Source: Lucifuga dentata (taxonomy: Eukaryota; Chordata; Actinopteri; Ophidiiformes; Bythitidae). Taken from it: DNA of 64,000 nucleotides. This document shows, one piece after another, positions 53,084 through 64,000 of the stretch. Both the position numbers and the translations under genes were made by a program. How positions within the stretch are numbered: position 1 is the stretch's first letter; each line of letters opens with the position of its first letter. The notes under the pieces are model-generated. The model was not told the origin of the DNA. It saw nothing but the letters and a program-made list of their open reading frames with translations, and did no database searches. The stretch is taken from assembly GCA_014773175.1 (NCBI GenBank), contig VXCM01000706.1, positions 538,806 to 602,805 of the forward strand. The letters are read 5' to 3'.

Positions 53084-53222
53084 CTTAAGTTTGGAATATT
53101 CAGCATGAAACTTTCTGACTGGGTTCCCAGAGTCCTTGGAAGAGCTCAGAGGAGTTAAGGACTGTGGAAGTCTGAGTTTCCAATAAAGCCTCCCTCTCTT
53201 TCCCCCTTTCTACTTTCTGCCA
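53084..53222 (-). other. gli1: candidate gli1 non-coding exon 1
   Basis: On the minus strand a good donor (CTTAAG/GTAAGA) ends a segment that, spliced to exon 2, places TAA directly upstream in the gli1 frame. This agrees with translation starting at 15731. The 5' end is estimated from a TATA-like motif about 30 nt upstream. No other exon between 15770 and 53083 was convincing. This is inference and needs cDNA; an unseen closer first exon is possible. Confidence 0.42.
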
Positions 53223-53250
53223 GACGCGCTCGGATGGAGATGAGTGAGTT

Positions 53251-53256
53251 CTTATA
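53251..53256 (-). promoter_or_regulatory. TATA-like motif upstream of candidate exon 1
   Basis: The minus strand reads TATAAG in a T-rich context, about 30 nt before the estimated start of exon 1. Weak evidence on its own. Confidence 0.25.
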
Positions 53257-53457
53257 AAAAAAAACAAACAAACAAAAAAAAAAACACGACACTTTATCCT
53301 GTTTCACAAGTGCGTTTTCTTTCAGAGTCACTTTACGCAAACGGTGACAAAACTGAACCCCATGTTCGGCCATGGAGTCCCGCAAAGCGCTGGAGTTGGT
53401 TGTGCAGCCAATACGAGACTGCGTACCCCCTTCTCCTCTCCCTCCCTCCACAGTCTG

Positions 53458-53466
53458 GACCACCCC
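53458..53466 (+). promoter_or_regulatory. near-consensus GLI-binding site
   Basis: GACCACCCC matches eight of nine positions of the GLI consensus GACCACCCA. It lies about 240 nt upstream of the estimated gli1 start. gli1 is a known direct Hedgehog/GLI target, so autoregulation through this site is plausible but untested here. Confidence 0.4.
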
Positions 53467-53529
53467 GAAACAGGAAGTTCACTTTTTGTTTTTCTTAAAA
53501 AAAAAAAAAAAAAAAAAAAAAANGGGGGG

Positions 53530-55752
53530 GGGGGTGCTGCTTGAATTTTTCCCTCATAGTTAAACATGTACAGCAGGTCACACACCCAAATTGGATCAAG
53601 CAATGCAGATTACTGATCTCAGGTTTTGTTTCTTTATCAGTACAAAGATATTTAGAAAGTTAGTTAAATAAAGACATTACAGCATGCATGTTTATATAAT
53701 GCTTGTATGGACACGGCCGTGTCTATAAAAAGTGTGCTCCTATCTATTAATTAGAACAATCTATCTATAAATGCTTTGTTTATTCTATGGTGTAACTTCA
53801 TATGCAGCGTGTGTGGCTGGTTACGTGTGGGGATGCTGCGGAGTGCTGCGCCGAGCCAGCTTCACATTCAGAGTCCACCACAAAACCCGGAGTGGAGTCT
53901 AGTCTGTAAAATCCCGATCTTACAGTATGATAGAACAGTTATTTCACGCACAGGGTTTAAATCATTAAATCAATCTTTGGGCTTCCAGTTGAAACCTAGT
54001 CTAGGTTTGACGGGTCTAATTACAGTTTTGTTTTGTTTTTTTCTTTTGTTTTTTTTAACTACCTTGATTTGTCTGGTCTTCATGTGACGTTGGCAGAACA
54101 AACGTACGAAATTTTCCTTTATCTGCTTTTGCAAAATAAATGTTTTACAGATGCGGTTTATAACAGATGCTTTCTTTGTATATCTAATCAAGGTTTAACT
54201 AGTGCATCAACTGTGTTTTATACTGTAGACTTGGATTTTTCTGGTTGTGTGTGTCCTGACAGGAAAAAAACAAAAAACAAACAAACAAACAAAAAAACCG
54301 GAATACTTCTTTAATAGTTTTAAAATCTAGACCTGGATGTATCTGGTGTTTTGTGGCCTGGAGTGAAAACTGTGAAATAGTGCTTTGTTTGTTTGTTTGT
54401 TTGTTTGTTTTATTTTTGCTATTATTTAACAAATTGAAACAGTTCTTTTTTTAATGGAATAAAGGGTCAGAAAATTTAAAACAATTTTAAAAAGTCTACC
54501 CCTCTCAGTGTTAATCAAGTCCAGGTTTGAGTAGTTGTGTGTTGTGGTCTGGACAGAGAGGAAAGATGTAAAAATCATCCCTTTTGTCTGTTTTCATAAA
54601 TAGAATAAATGTTTCAAAAACCGCAAACATGACTGAAAAGAGTCTTTGGGCTCTTAAGGTGGTACCTGTACCTTTTTTTATATTTTATGTGATGTAACAA
54701 TGGACAGCTAAGAAATATTTAGAATCAACTCAGGAATCACAAGCCAAGTTAGGCCATACTAGTGTGTAACAGGTTGACCTTGGAGGAGGAAGGTGCAGAA
54801 AAAGGAATGCGACTGGATTTAAAATTCAGTTGTGCAATCAACTTAATTACATCTGCATAGAGGCAATGACTGAATGATAATCTCCTGACATTTCTTGATT
54901 TCAAGGCTCTCCCTCTCACCCTTTGACTTGCTCATTTGATGAGGAAGCAAATGAAAAGACACCATCATTTTTTAGTTACTTTCTATCTCGGAATATTAGC
55001 TCTTTACTGGATTATCTGATGATCTAAACACTCTTACGAAAATTTTACTGTTGGTGTCATATACTGTACATACTGACTATTGTATGTGTGTGTGTGGGGG
55101 GGGGGGGGNGGGGGGACGCTCTACAGAAAAAAAGCAAAGTTACTATTCATTCAAATGAAACATGTAATGTACTTGCAAGAATTAATGTTATATGTTGAAT
55201 AATAACTCAAAACACACAGAATGCACACAATACGGTAAGGAATCAAAAGAGAGAGAACAAAAGGACAGAAGGTTACTGGCAATCTCAGCTGCTCTGGTGC
55301 GATCCCAATTATCGCCACTAGTGGGCAGTAGTCACTCTGAGCATGCAGCTGACAGGCCCTGTCAACCTTAATTAAGAAGTAGCCTAAAACTGCTGTAATA
55401 ACCATATTCATCGACTAGAATAAAGTAAGTTAACACAATAACCATGAAGAAGTATTTAACATTTCTTAATGCGTACAAATTGTTGAATATTTTCCATGTT
55501 CCCTAAGATTTTAGTCTTGCTAAACAGTACATGCTAACTGACTAAATGTGACCTGTAGCTAACCAGCTAGCCAAACTCTGTTGCCTAAACTAAAGCCAAA
55601 CAAATTTCTTGTACTTGATATCAAATGATGGTATGTGCAGGATGTTGCTGTTGCTACATAAGTGCATGCCATCATAAATGTTATTGCCTGTACCCTCCCC
55701 TTTACCTGTTGAATAACTGCCTATCATTTGAACGCATTCGTTAATATTCATC
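53530..55752. other. flank upstream of gli1
   Basis: AT-rich, with TTTG/AAAC tetranucleotide patches (about 54270-54290 and 54385-54410) and a poly-G join at the N at 55109. No exon recognised. Confidence 0.5.
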
Positions 55753-56312
55753 TTAAAGGAACATACCGGCCATCGTCCATGTTTGAGCGCACTATATATA
55801 ATCCACTTACAAGGTACTTTACTGACATATAGTGGTAAATTTTTAGATTTTTTTTTTCCTGCTTTCCAAGCTACCATTGGTTTCAGTTCATTCCAGTACA
55901 AAATCAAATTGTAGAGACTTGAACTCGCTTGGGATCATTAAACCGCCACTGAACACAGCGTCTATTAGTTTTTTGTTTTTTTTGTTTTGTTTTGTTTTTT
56001 GTCGAAGTAACTTTATTTAACGGCCCAACGCGGATCTGCGCAGAAGATAATGTACATGCCAGGAAATACAGTCCCAGGAGAAGACTCTTTTTTTTTACCA
56101 AGAAATTAAAAGCAACTGTCATTCTACAATTGTGCGTAAGTGTTACAAAGCGAACTATTGAATTTTAAGGTGGGTGTATCATCTGAATATTTGATTTGAA
56201 AAAAAAAAAAATAATAGGAAAACTAAAATTCGGTTTAAAGTTTTGGAAATTGGTTCTCCGTAACGTAACATATGTGGGTTGTACTGGGCTCAAAACATGC
56301 ACGCTCGCCGGT
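55753..56312. mobile_element. foldback-type MITE, copy 4
   Basis: The left end TTAAAGGAACATACCGGCCA with CATGTTTGAGCGC faces the right end GGGCTCAAAACATGCACGC followed by CGCCGGTTAC. Internal ACCATTGGTTTCAGTTCATT matches copies 1 and 2. The central part differs, with a TTTTG run at about 55975-56000. Confidence 0.7.
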
Positions 56313-59058
56313 TACTTACTAAATAAGTAAGTAATATTTTGATTTTCACATACTTATTTTTTTTATGTGTCTATAGTCTATATGCAAATTTTTAGGCCCT
56401 TGTGTATATTTTCCAGTCCATGGATTCCACTTGATTCTGTGTATTTGTTGTGTTTGCCAATTAACTGATGCTTGTTGTCTTTTTAATATGGATGTTCTGT
56501 ATGATCAGTTAAATTAAGTTGTTTTTCGTTATACAGTGTGTACATGTTTTGAAGTGTGGTTTATGATATTGCACTGTTGTAGCCTTTGATATTTGTACTT
56601 TTGATGAAGTGACATCACTGTTGCACAGCAGTTAGAATCACTAGTGAAAAGGAACCACTATGCATTATTTCAAGTAGACTACATGGTTCTCATCTGGCTG
56701 TCAGGATGCTTTTCTGCTCTTTGGAGTTAATGTTCTCTAGACAACTTGGTCAACTCAGAAAGATAGTTTCTAATTTCCCCAAAACAAATGTAGAGTTGGT
56801 TTTCTTAGGTTTAAGATTTATGGCACTTTGATGCAGTAGGTACACATACATGTCCAAATAATAGGTTGACCACAAGATGAAGCAATTAGACACAGGTATG
56901 ATGTTTACAGTAATTTTGAAAGAGCTAAAACATCATTAGACATTGTCTTAGCTGTTAAAAATAACTGTAAATGGATCTTTTTACCACTCAAGAAATTTCA
57001 TACTGTACAAAAGGGGGGAAATTTCATTTTAAAAAGTTGTAGCTGAGCTAACATAAGTACCTGAATTGGATGCAAATTTTGTTTGTGCATTAAGCTGTAC
57101 ACTGTAATTAAACCACTCAGAATTAAGGGCCAGAACACTCTGTTATGCAAAATATATAAATACCTGAGATTTCTATGTTTATTTTAATTATCGACAAAGT
57201 GCATAATTAACCTCAGCCTTAAATGCTTTGCACAATAGTTACTGTTTGTGTAACTCACTGTGAAGTATTTTTTATACCTGTAGATTTCTATATAATAAAT
57301 ATGAATTTACAGGTGTGAAGCAGTCTTTTTTTTATGGCAACACTGAAATCTGAGTCACTGAGTCAAAGACAGTTGGTGACCTGAACCAAGGCCAGTCCAT
57401 TGAGAACATACGGCCAGTGATTAATCAGATTTTGTCAATGAGAGTCATGGGCTTTAGTCCCAACATAGTTGCTGCTATAGCAGCCAAACAGGGAGTACTT
57501 GGATATAAACAGACCCACAGATGCTGGAGCCATATGCTTCATCTGACTGAAGAATGCTAGAAAGAATCTGATCCAGGCTGAATATCCCAGGCTGGTCAGG
57601 TGGACAGGACAAGAAGTAACTTCACTCAAGATTATCAATGGGAAGGGATTACAAAGGCGAAGCAGCAAATCCAGAGAGCACAAGTGTGTGATGGCACTGA
57701 ACTTACTGGGTAGTGTAGGATCATTTTTAATATTTCCATGTATTCTTTGAATTGCCTTTTTGGATGTACAGTATTCTAAGCATAGACTATTCATTAAAAT
57801 GTTTGTGCAGCTTCCAGTGAATAAAAAAAAATAACTTGAACGTCTGCTATTTCTCATGCAGGTGTGTCAGAAAAGAACTCAGTATCTTAAAAAAAAAGGT
57901 TCACACACCCTGCTGTTGCACTAAAGACATTTATTCTTTAGTGTAGAGCAGTTAATCAGTCAAATGTTTTAATCTGTAAAGACATTCTTCAGACTGTAAA
58001 GTGCAGGAAACTTCTCCTTTTTTCAAACTATTTCTAACCAGGACTATTAATTTAAGAGTTAATTGCAAATGCTCAACTGCAGAAGTGTAAACAAAGTTTC
58101 CTGTAAAATATCTGATACAATATAACATGGATAAGTATTTTAAAGTAATGCCATAGTATTATGAAGAGGGCCTATAGAGTATAACCAGGATAGAGTTTTG
58201 TAAGGCATAGAGGGTTATCTTGTCCAGAGGATTTTTACATGGGAATTGTTCTCCAAATAGATGTATGGTAGTCTTTCTTTAACGACTGAACAAGAAAGTG
58301 GTCCTGTGGAATCTAATGCAAAAATTAATAGCAAAAGCATATTTAGTAATGCTTCCACTTAGAGAAAATATGAAGCATTATTTCCTATTTCTTTGATGTT
58401 GTGATTTGTAATGTTTGTTAGAGAAAACTTGTCTAATCTACATATATCAAATGCATATCTCAATGAAGCCCGGAGAGGAAAGGTGAATGGGACAGAAATA
58501 ACATTTACAGATGTCCACTTCCAAAGCTTGTAGAGCTTATGAGGCTTAAAGTGTTAAAATGATTATAGAGAGGGTAAGTAATGTTGTAAGTAAGTTAGAG
58601 TAAATGCTTTTGGGAAAGTTATTCAGTTTAAATGTCAGATGCAGCTTCATTGCTCATCACTTTTTAAAAATGCAAATGTAGCCTAAGCACATGATCAGAA
58701 AGCCTTTGAGTGTATATAACCCTGTAGTCATTTGCACCCATCATGACATTGCTGTCTGGTGATTATTTACATTTCAGCTGCATCTTTACCTTAAACTTCT
58801 GTGATACCAGCTGCCAAGATATACTGTCTTATTGTGCAACAAGTTAAAAGTTAAGTTTTAAAAAGGCAGTGGTTTATGGATGGAGGGTTTGACTGCATCC
58901 AGGTTTATTTCAGGCTGTTGGAGCATCCAGAGGAACTTGTATTTTATCCAGTGAGAGGGAGAGAAAGCATCTGTCACTAAGACTCAGGACAGCTGGACAC
59001 CATTCACCCAAGCAACAAAATCCACAAAATCTTTACAGGATTTGTTTTTCCATTACAG
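56313..59058. other. gene-free flank
   Basis: AT-rich sequence. An open frame on the minus strand (57435-57857, 140 codons) matches nothing I recognise, and its composition does not look coding. No repeats named. Confidence 0.4.
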
Positions 59059-59249
59059 ATGGTCCTTTGCACATGTTTTCTTCCCATTGGTCCGGGGTCC
59101 CAGGCTGGCAGTGTGTAGCTCTGAGGGTACTGCTTATGAGGGTGCAGTCTCCATACACATGTTTCACTGCAGGCCTTCACACACTGAGGAGAGACACACA
59201 TGAAGCAGGTCTGCATGGATGCTGGCAATTTTCAGGCACTGCTGTCCAG
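59059..59249 (+). other. candidate exon A of an unrecognised plus-strand transcript
   Basis: Acceptor CATTACAG and donor GTAAGA enclose 191 nt. One frame is open throughout (two bases plus 63 codons, ending in phase 0) and includes VPGWQCVALRVLLMRVQS. The protein is unrecognised. The minus strand also has an acceptor and open frame here, so the strand is not certain. Could be lncRNA or a chance ORF. Confidence 0.3.
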
Positions 59250-59506
59250 GTAAGAATCGCATAGAGATTATCTTATGCAGTTTTATAAATAAGATTTGTA
59301 TAAATTATTAAGTTAATGTACTGTGCATTCAGTGAATCTGTTTATGCAACTCATGCATACCTGTACTTTATTAGATTTTCAGGTACATTTAATATTTGCA
59401 AAATGTATTTAATATTTTTTAAATGTATCATATTTTACAGGGCTTACACTGTGAAATTAATTAATTTGTCAAGGGGCATTTCAGTACAATACATTTTTCA
59501 CTATAA

Positions 59507-59511
59507 TTCAC

Positions 59512-59547
<36 letters not shown>
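59507..59547. repeat. AAT trinucleotide microsatellite
   Basis: About 13 AAT units. Confidence 0.95.
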
Positions 59548-59548
<1 letters not shown>

Positions 59549-60650
59549 TGTTAGTTGTAAATATCCTAAAATTAGAAAATGAAAGTTGGCTGAAATATAC
59601 ATTATATATTGGAAAAAACAGAACATATTTATTGTATTTTTTTTCCACAAGTGATGTGTGTTAAAATGTCTATATGTTTTAATAGACATAGATACAGTAT
59701 GTCTGCTAGACTTCGTTGGCAGAGTACTTTGTTATTGATGTTACAAGTTAATATTTTTAAAGTAACATGTAGCAGAAGAAACTGCTTTATTATCCTCTAT
59801 TAGCATAATTTTTAGATCAAGAATAACATATTTGTACATACATACAGGAGTACAGGAGGCTGTACATTAAAGAAGACATAGGCTGGGTAAAGATATGTTA
59901 TTGTCTGCATTATTTTCTGTTTATGAGTCAATGCTGATAAAGACAAAAATCTAAATTCAATAGAAACTAGAATAGAATATTCTGTGTTTAAGTCAGTGTA
60001 AACACAAAGTTCCATTGATACATTTAATACTATTTATTTATCCATTTTCATGGCAATTTGTAATCAAAAATATGACATTTGATAAACACAAATGAAAAAC
60101 AGAAAAAAAAGTCCATATTACGAGAGTATACATGATTACCTATTTACAGAGTACACAAATGCCATTATTTTGCATGCCATAAAGCTCCATCATGGCCCCT
60201 AGATGGTAAACGTCACCTAAGGTAAATGTCATAGATGTATGCAGTATTTAATCAGTAATTTGTCCTTATTGTTTAGACTGTAATTACAGCACACTGCTTT
60301 CAATGCAATTTTGCATTTAACCATTGTCAATGATACAGTCTTAGTCACCAGAGGGCAGTATTATACATGCCTGAAATCAGGATGAACCAAAGCACCATGG
60401 AAATGTTGCCTATTTCTTCCCCAACAGCTTTTCCAGCAGCTTCATGGTCTGACAAGGAAAAGAAACCCGTAAATAAAGCAAATTTTAGTTTATCAGAAAT
60501 GCAAAAGCCAATGCTTTTTAAAAGAAATTTAAATTTAAGTGAAAACATTTTGTCCATACATATAGTCTGTATTTGATCAATGTAAAGCCATATTTAAAGA
60601 ACTGTTTTGTCCTTTTTCTTGTATTGTATGTTTTTTCATTTTTGTTTCAG
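59548..60650. other. AT-rich stretch between exon candidates
   Basis: No repeat or exon recognised. A 69-codon open frame at 60367-60576 on the plus strand has no recognisable features. Confidence 0.4.
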
Positions 60651-60797
60651 ACATTCCCTTCATTTCTCTCATGTTTGTCATGTGTCCATCCCAGCCCTGA
60701 AACTTCAATCAGTTGGACAACTTCTACAACATCCCAGGAAACACTTGTTGATGAGACAGGAGACACATTTATGAAGAATCTTTATGTTCTTGACTGG
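60651..60797 (+). other. candidate exon B of an unrecognised plus-strand transcript
   Basis: A strong acceptor (TTTTTCATTTTTGTTTCAG) and donor GTATGT enclose 147 nt, exactly 49 open codons in phase 0. That is compatible with exon A. Encodes SWTTSTTSQETLVDETGDTF then MKNLYVLDW. Not recognised. Confidence 0.33.
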
Positions 60798-61754
60798 GTA
60801 TGTATGCAATTAAAATATAATGTACAAGCCTAGTGGTAGATTGCGGCCAGAATGTCAATCCTGTATGTATCATACTGTACACCATGTATGTACTGTTTAG
60901 TACATGACCTAAGCAAGAGGTTTGGAGGTCAGTTTAATTTTTCTGCTTAAAATGTGAACTCTGCCACAAAAAAGTAAGAGTTTACAAGTATACTTGGATA
61001 ATCCTATGGTTGCCCTCTCACCTTTCAAAGAAAAAAGCAACGTGATCTCCTTCCCTTATTTTAATTTGCCTCCAACAAAATTTCTGAAAATAAAAACCAT
61101 TATCCTTTCCAAGCATCCATTTTATTGACTAGCACCTAACCAATATCAATGCATTAAATTCTCTATTCATGTTTTTTAAACTGATAAGTTGTATCCAAAG
61201 ATACTGTAATTATTGATTAGGATTAGTTTAATACATTCATTAATTGTCTTCCTGCTTGAGTTCAGGGTCACAGAGGTGTTAGCAAAAGTCATAATTGTAT
61301 TAAAGTAAATAATTAACTCATAACTGTACTTAAGTAAATAATTAACTATTTTTAAATAATTCAATACACATTCCTCATCTTTGGAAATTAGTAGCAAATC
61401 TCTACAGCACATCTTGGCTATCACATCTGTGACCTGAGATATTAGGAGCTCTGTACAATAATCTGATTGGATAGATTCCAGTTAGTCTTACTTTAGAGAA
61501 TTAGGTCCCCACAGGAAATTGTGTGTGGTAAGACCTGAATGAGTGTTAAGGTGGAACAGCAAGGACTGTGACATTAATTCCCTGAGCTGTACTGTGCAAG
61601 CTCTGTTGGATCATGATCTATTTAAATCCAGCAACTCCTGTCTTTTGTGGATCATTTGCTCAGATCCCATCTGTTATGAAGTTATTTATCTTTTAAAACC
61701 AAAGGAACCATTTGGAGGATAATACTGTAGTTACACTGAGCAACATTTGATCAA
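60798..61754. other. gene-free AT-rich stretch
   Basis: Nothing recognised beyond a short imperfect tandem of AAGTAAATAATTAACT around 61300-61350. Confidence 0.5.
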
Positions 61755-61985
61755 GTCAAGTCATTTATTTGCAGCCCAGTATCACATACAGTGCCTGAGA
61801 GGGTTTTACAAGCCCACACATCAATGGTTTCTGACCTAGCCTAAGAAGACAAGGAAAAGCTCTCAAAAAACCTTATTTTATAATGGGAAAAAAAAGAAGG
61901 AACCTCAGGAGAGTTAATTCAAAGAGAGATTCCATAATGGCCAGGTGTGCTATAGGAGCCATAGGTGGGGTAGCAGGAAAATTGC
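61755..61985 (+). repeat. teleost interspersed repeat (SINE-like)
   Basis: Diverged copy of a repeat common in percomorph fish. It shows the TCAAGTCATTTATTTGCAGC start, CCCAGTATCACA, GAGGGTTTTACAAGC, the AAAAAACC block and GGAACCTCAGGAGAG. I recognise the motif order but cannot name the family. Confidence 0.6.
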
Positions 61986-62099
61986 AAAGATGCAAAAAAC
62001 AATGAAACATTACTACACGATATAAAACAGCAACAGTAAGAGATCAAGAAAAGATCTCTTATGAAATATAAAATCATAATCATGATGGATTTCGGGATG

Positions 62100-63930
62100 T
62101 ATCACGTGAAATTAATTCAGGAAACACAATCTACCTTTGAGTAAACAAAGAGTTAGGAAGAGTTCAAGTAAAATACCACACTATACTCTCTGCAAGTTGT
62201 TGCAGGATCCTTAAGAAATATGATACACTGGCTGTGAAGAAAATGTCCCTTGGTATGAGTCAGAAAGATGAATCCAACGTGATCAATGTATGGATATATG
62301 GTCACTTTCCAGGGGTGGAAGTTTGATCCCAACTGAACAAAAGTTTCATCAAAGCCAAGATCTAATTGAATCAATTCAATGCATATCCAAACCTTCCTTG
62401 GTAAACATGTCTTAGATCTGGAAGGACTGAGAGAATGATTGAGAGAACGGTCAAGATAGCCACAAGAAACAAGAAAGGAGGATATAAATTTCCTTTGTGC
62501 AGACAACTTAGCATGGGATCCTGTGTGGTGTACATTGCTTTATTGTATCAATTGTAACCTATAACGAAACAGCAAATATACAATTTTAAAAGAACTTGGA
62601 GGACAAAATTTTAGTGTTACTTGATCGTAGCACAAAGCTTTTTCTATTGGTAAGCTAGTTGAAGTCACACCCAAGGCACACCCAATTCTTTAGATGTCAT
62701 ATGTTGCTTCTTCTTTGTCTCCAAGTGGTACTCATGTATTACTCAGGGAACTGAACTGTAATTCTGTCACTTTTTAGTCATGTATTTTTATTTTATATTT
62801 ATCACACTCTGAGTCCAGATGCCATACAGTACCAAAGACAACTTACATTGTGGGACTGTCCTTTCATAAGGAGTGTTCTGTTCAGTCAAATCCTAAGCTA
62901 TCACTTAAGAACAGTTAGCTGCAAATACCCATTGCTGTGGATGGTAGATGATAGATGCTGTAAGACAATGCCACTGGGCATGTCAAATGTGTGTTCAGAT
63001 ATGCTTATACTGACTTGTAAGGAACTATATAACCAACTCTGACTTGCCTCTGGTTGGTGGCTTGGCAAAGCATCAGGGTTTGTTGTTTGTTGCGCAGTTT
63101 GTTTTCTGCTGATCATAAAAGTTCTATTTTCTTAGATCTTCTGAGAGTAAACAAATATTTAACAATTGCCCCGCATGCAAAAATCCATTTATTTGATCAA
63201 CCAACCTAAAATCAAATCTTGGTGGGTGGGGGTTGCCTCTTAAAGCAAGAGTAGTGTTTTAGCTCTTTTCAACTGCATTTTCAGACTCACAAAATGTCCT
63301 AACATATGGTAACTTAGATGCCTAACCTGCTCCAAAGTTTTAGAAACCCGTCTGTCTCACCAATTATCTCGAGAGAAGTGGCATGACTATTCCAACAGAA
63401 TTCTGTGTACTTCAATGTATAGATATCTTTTAAGTGCAATGGCTCAGGCTAATACAATCTTATATGTCTCACTGAAGACATGCAATCACTGTGCAGAAAA
63501 CTATTTCCCTCCATTTTTACTTTGGGCAGGTATCTCATTTTATGACTGAGCCCATTCATTTATAGACAGTCAGCAGAAACACACTTCAATTATGTTTTTA
63601 TCAGCAAGCAGAGACTTGAAAAACAAACTAACAAACTCAACATGTTTTATTGAAATTACCAGTTTGACATGCCCAGAAGCGTTACTCTCACATGCTCTTG
63701 ACATGTTAACAAGCAAGTCAGTGAACCTTGCTTAAACCTTTCAGATCATCTTGGATTCATCTTTCTCTGACTCATACCAAGGGACATCTTATATTTTTCT
63801 TCACAGCCAGTGTATCATCTTTCTTAAGGATCCTGCAACACCTTGAAATGCAGAGAGTATAGTATGGTACTTTACTTGAACTCTTCCTAACTCTCTGTTA
63901 TTTATTCAAAGGTACATTATGTTCCTGGAT
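62100..63930. mobile_element. inverted-repeat-bounded unit of about 1.8 kb
   Basis: About 62100-62285 and 63745-63930 are inverted copies. TCAAGTAAAATACCACACTA faces TAGTATGGTACTTTACTTGA. TCCCTTGGTATGAGTCAGA faces its complement on the right, and GGATCCTTAAGAAA does likewise. The interior has no long frame. Could be the long terminal inverted repeats of a DNA transposon or two independent insertions in opposite orientation. Confidence 0.55.
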
Positions 63931-64000
63931 TATAGGTTATAGTGCAACTGACAGTGTAGGTATCCAGCATTAATTGTATTTTTGCTCTGAAATAAAATCA

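Noticed and set aside
53372..53563. Plus-strand ATG with strong Kozak context (MESRKALELVVQPIRD)
   Set aside because: The frame runs into the poly-A/N join and lysine run. A divergent first exon is possible, but nothing supports it beyond the start context.
57435..57857. 140-codon minus-strand open frame
   Set aside because: No recognisable motif and no supporting splice or polyadenylation context. Left as unexplained.

Overview
The window looks like vertebrate nuclear DNA, most likely from a ray-finned (probably percomorph) fish, taken from a short-read draft assembly. It has spliced exons with GT/AG borders, very long introns, abundant CA/CT microsatellites, and remnants of Tc1-like, L2-like and small non-autonomous DNA elements typical of teleosts. 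Twenty-one isolated single N bases mark contig joins, and several are flanked by unmerged duplicate contig ends.

One gene is clearly recognisable: gli1, on the minus strand. It encodes the zinc-finger transcription factor that acts at the end of the Hedgehog pathway. Twelve coding exons run from 15731 (ATG) down to 5855 (stop), and splice phases agree at every junction. A candidate non-coding first exon lies at about 53084-53222, with a TATA-like motif and a near-consensus GLI site upstream. If that is right, intron 1 is about 37 kb and fills most of the window. The predicted protein is about 1,490 residues after allowing for two assembly faults. It carries a conserved N-terminal block, the SUFU-binding SYGHL motif, five C2H2 fingers, serine-rich RRxS sites, glutamine-rich stretches and an acidic C-terminal activation motif.

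Layout: 1-5854, 3' UTR and downstream flank with one foldback element; 5855-15769, gli1 coding exons, with an hsp90-derived fragment in one intron and a foreign exon-like contig piece inside one exon; 15770-53083, putative intron 1, rich in microsatellites and transposon remnants (Tc1-like, L2-like, foldback MITEs, a perfect 35-nt inverted repeat); 53084-53530, putative gli1 promoter and exon 1; 53530-64000, upstream flank with another foldback copy, two phase-compatible plus-strand exon candidates (59059-59249 and 60651-60797), a teleost-type interspersed repeat, and a 1.8-kb inverted-repeat structure.

I see no bacterial-type system, CRISPR array, tRNA or rRNA. The observations most worth checking are the chimeric exon at 8742-9027, the foldback family, the inverted-repeat structure at the right end, the hsp90 fragment and the unrecognised two-exon candidate.
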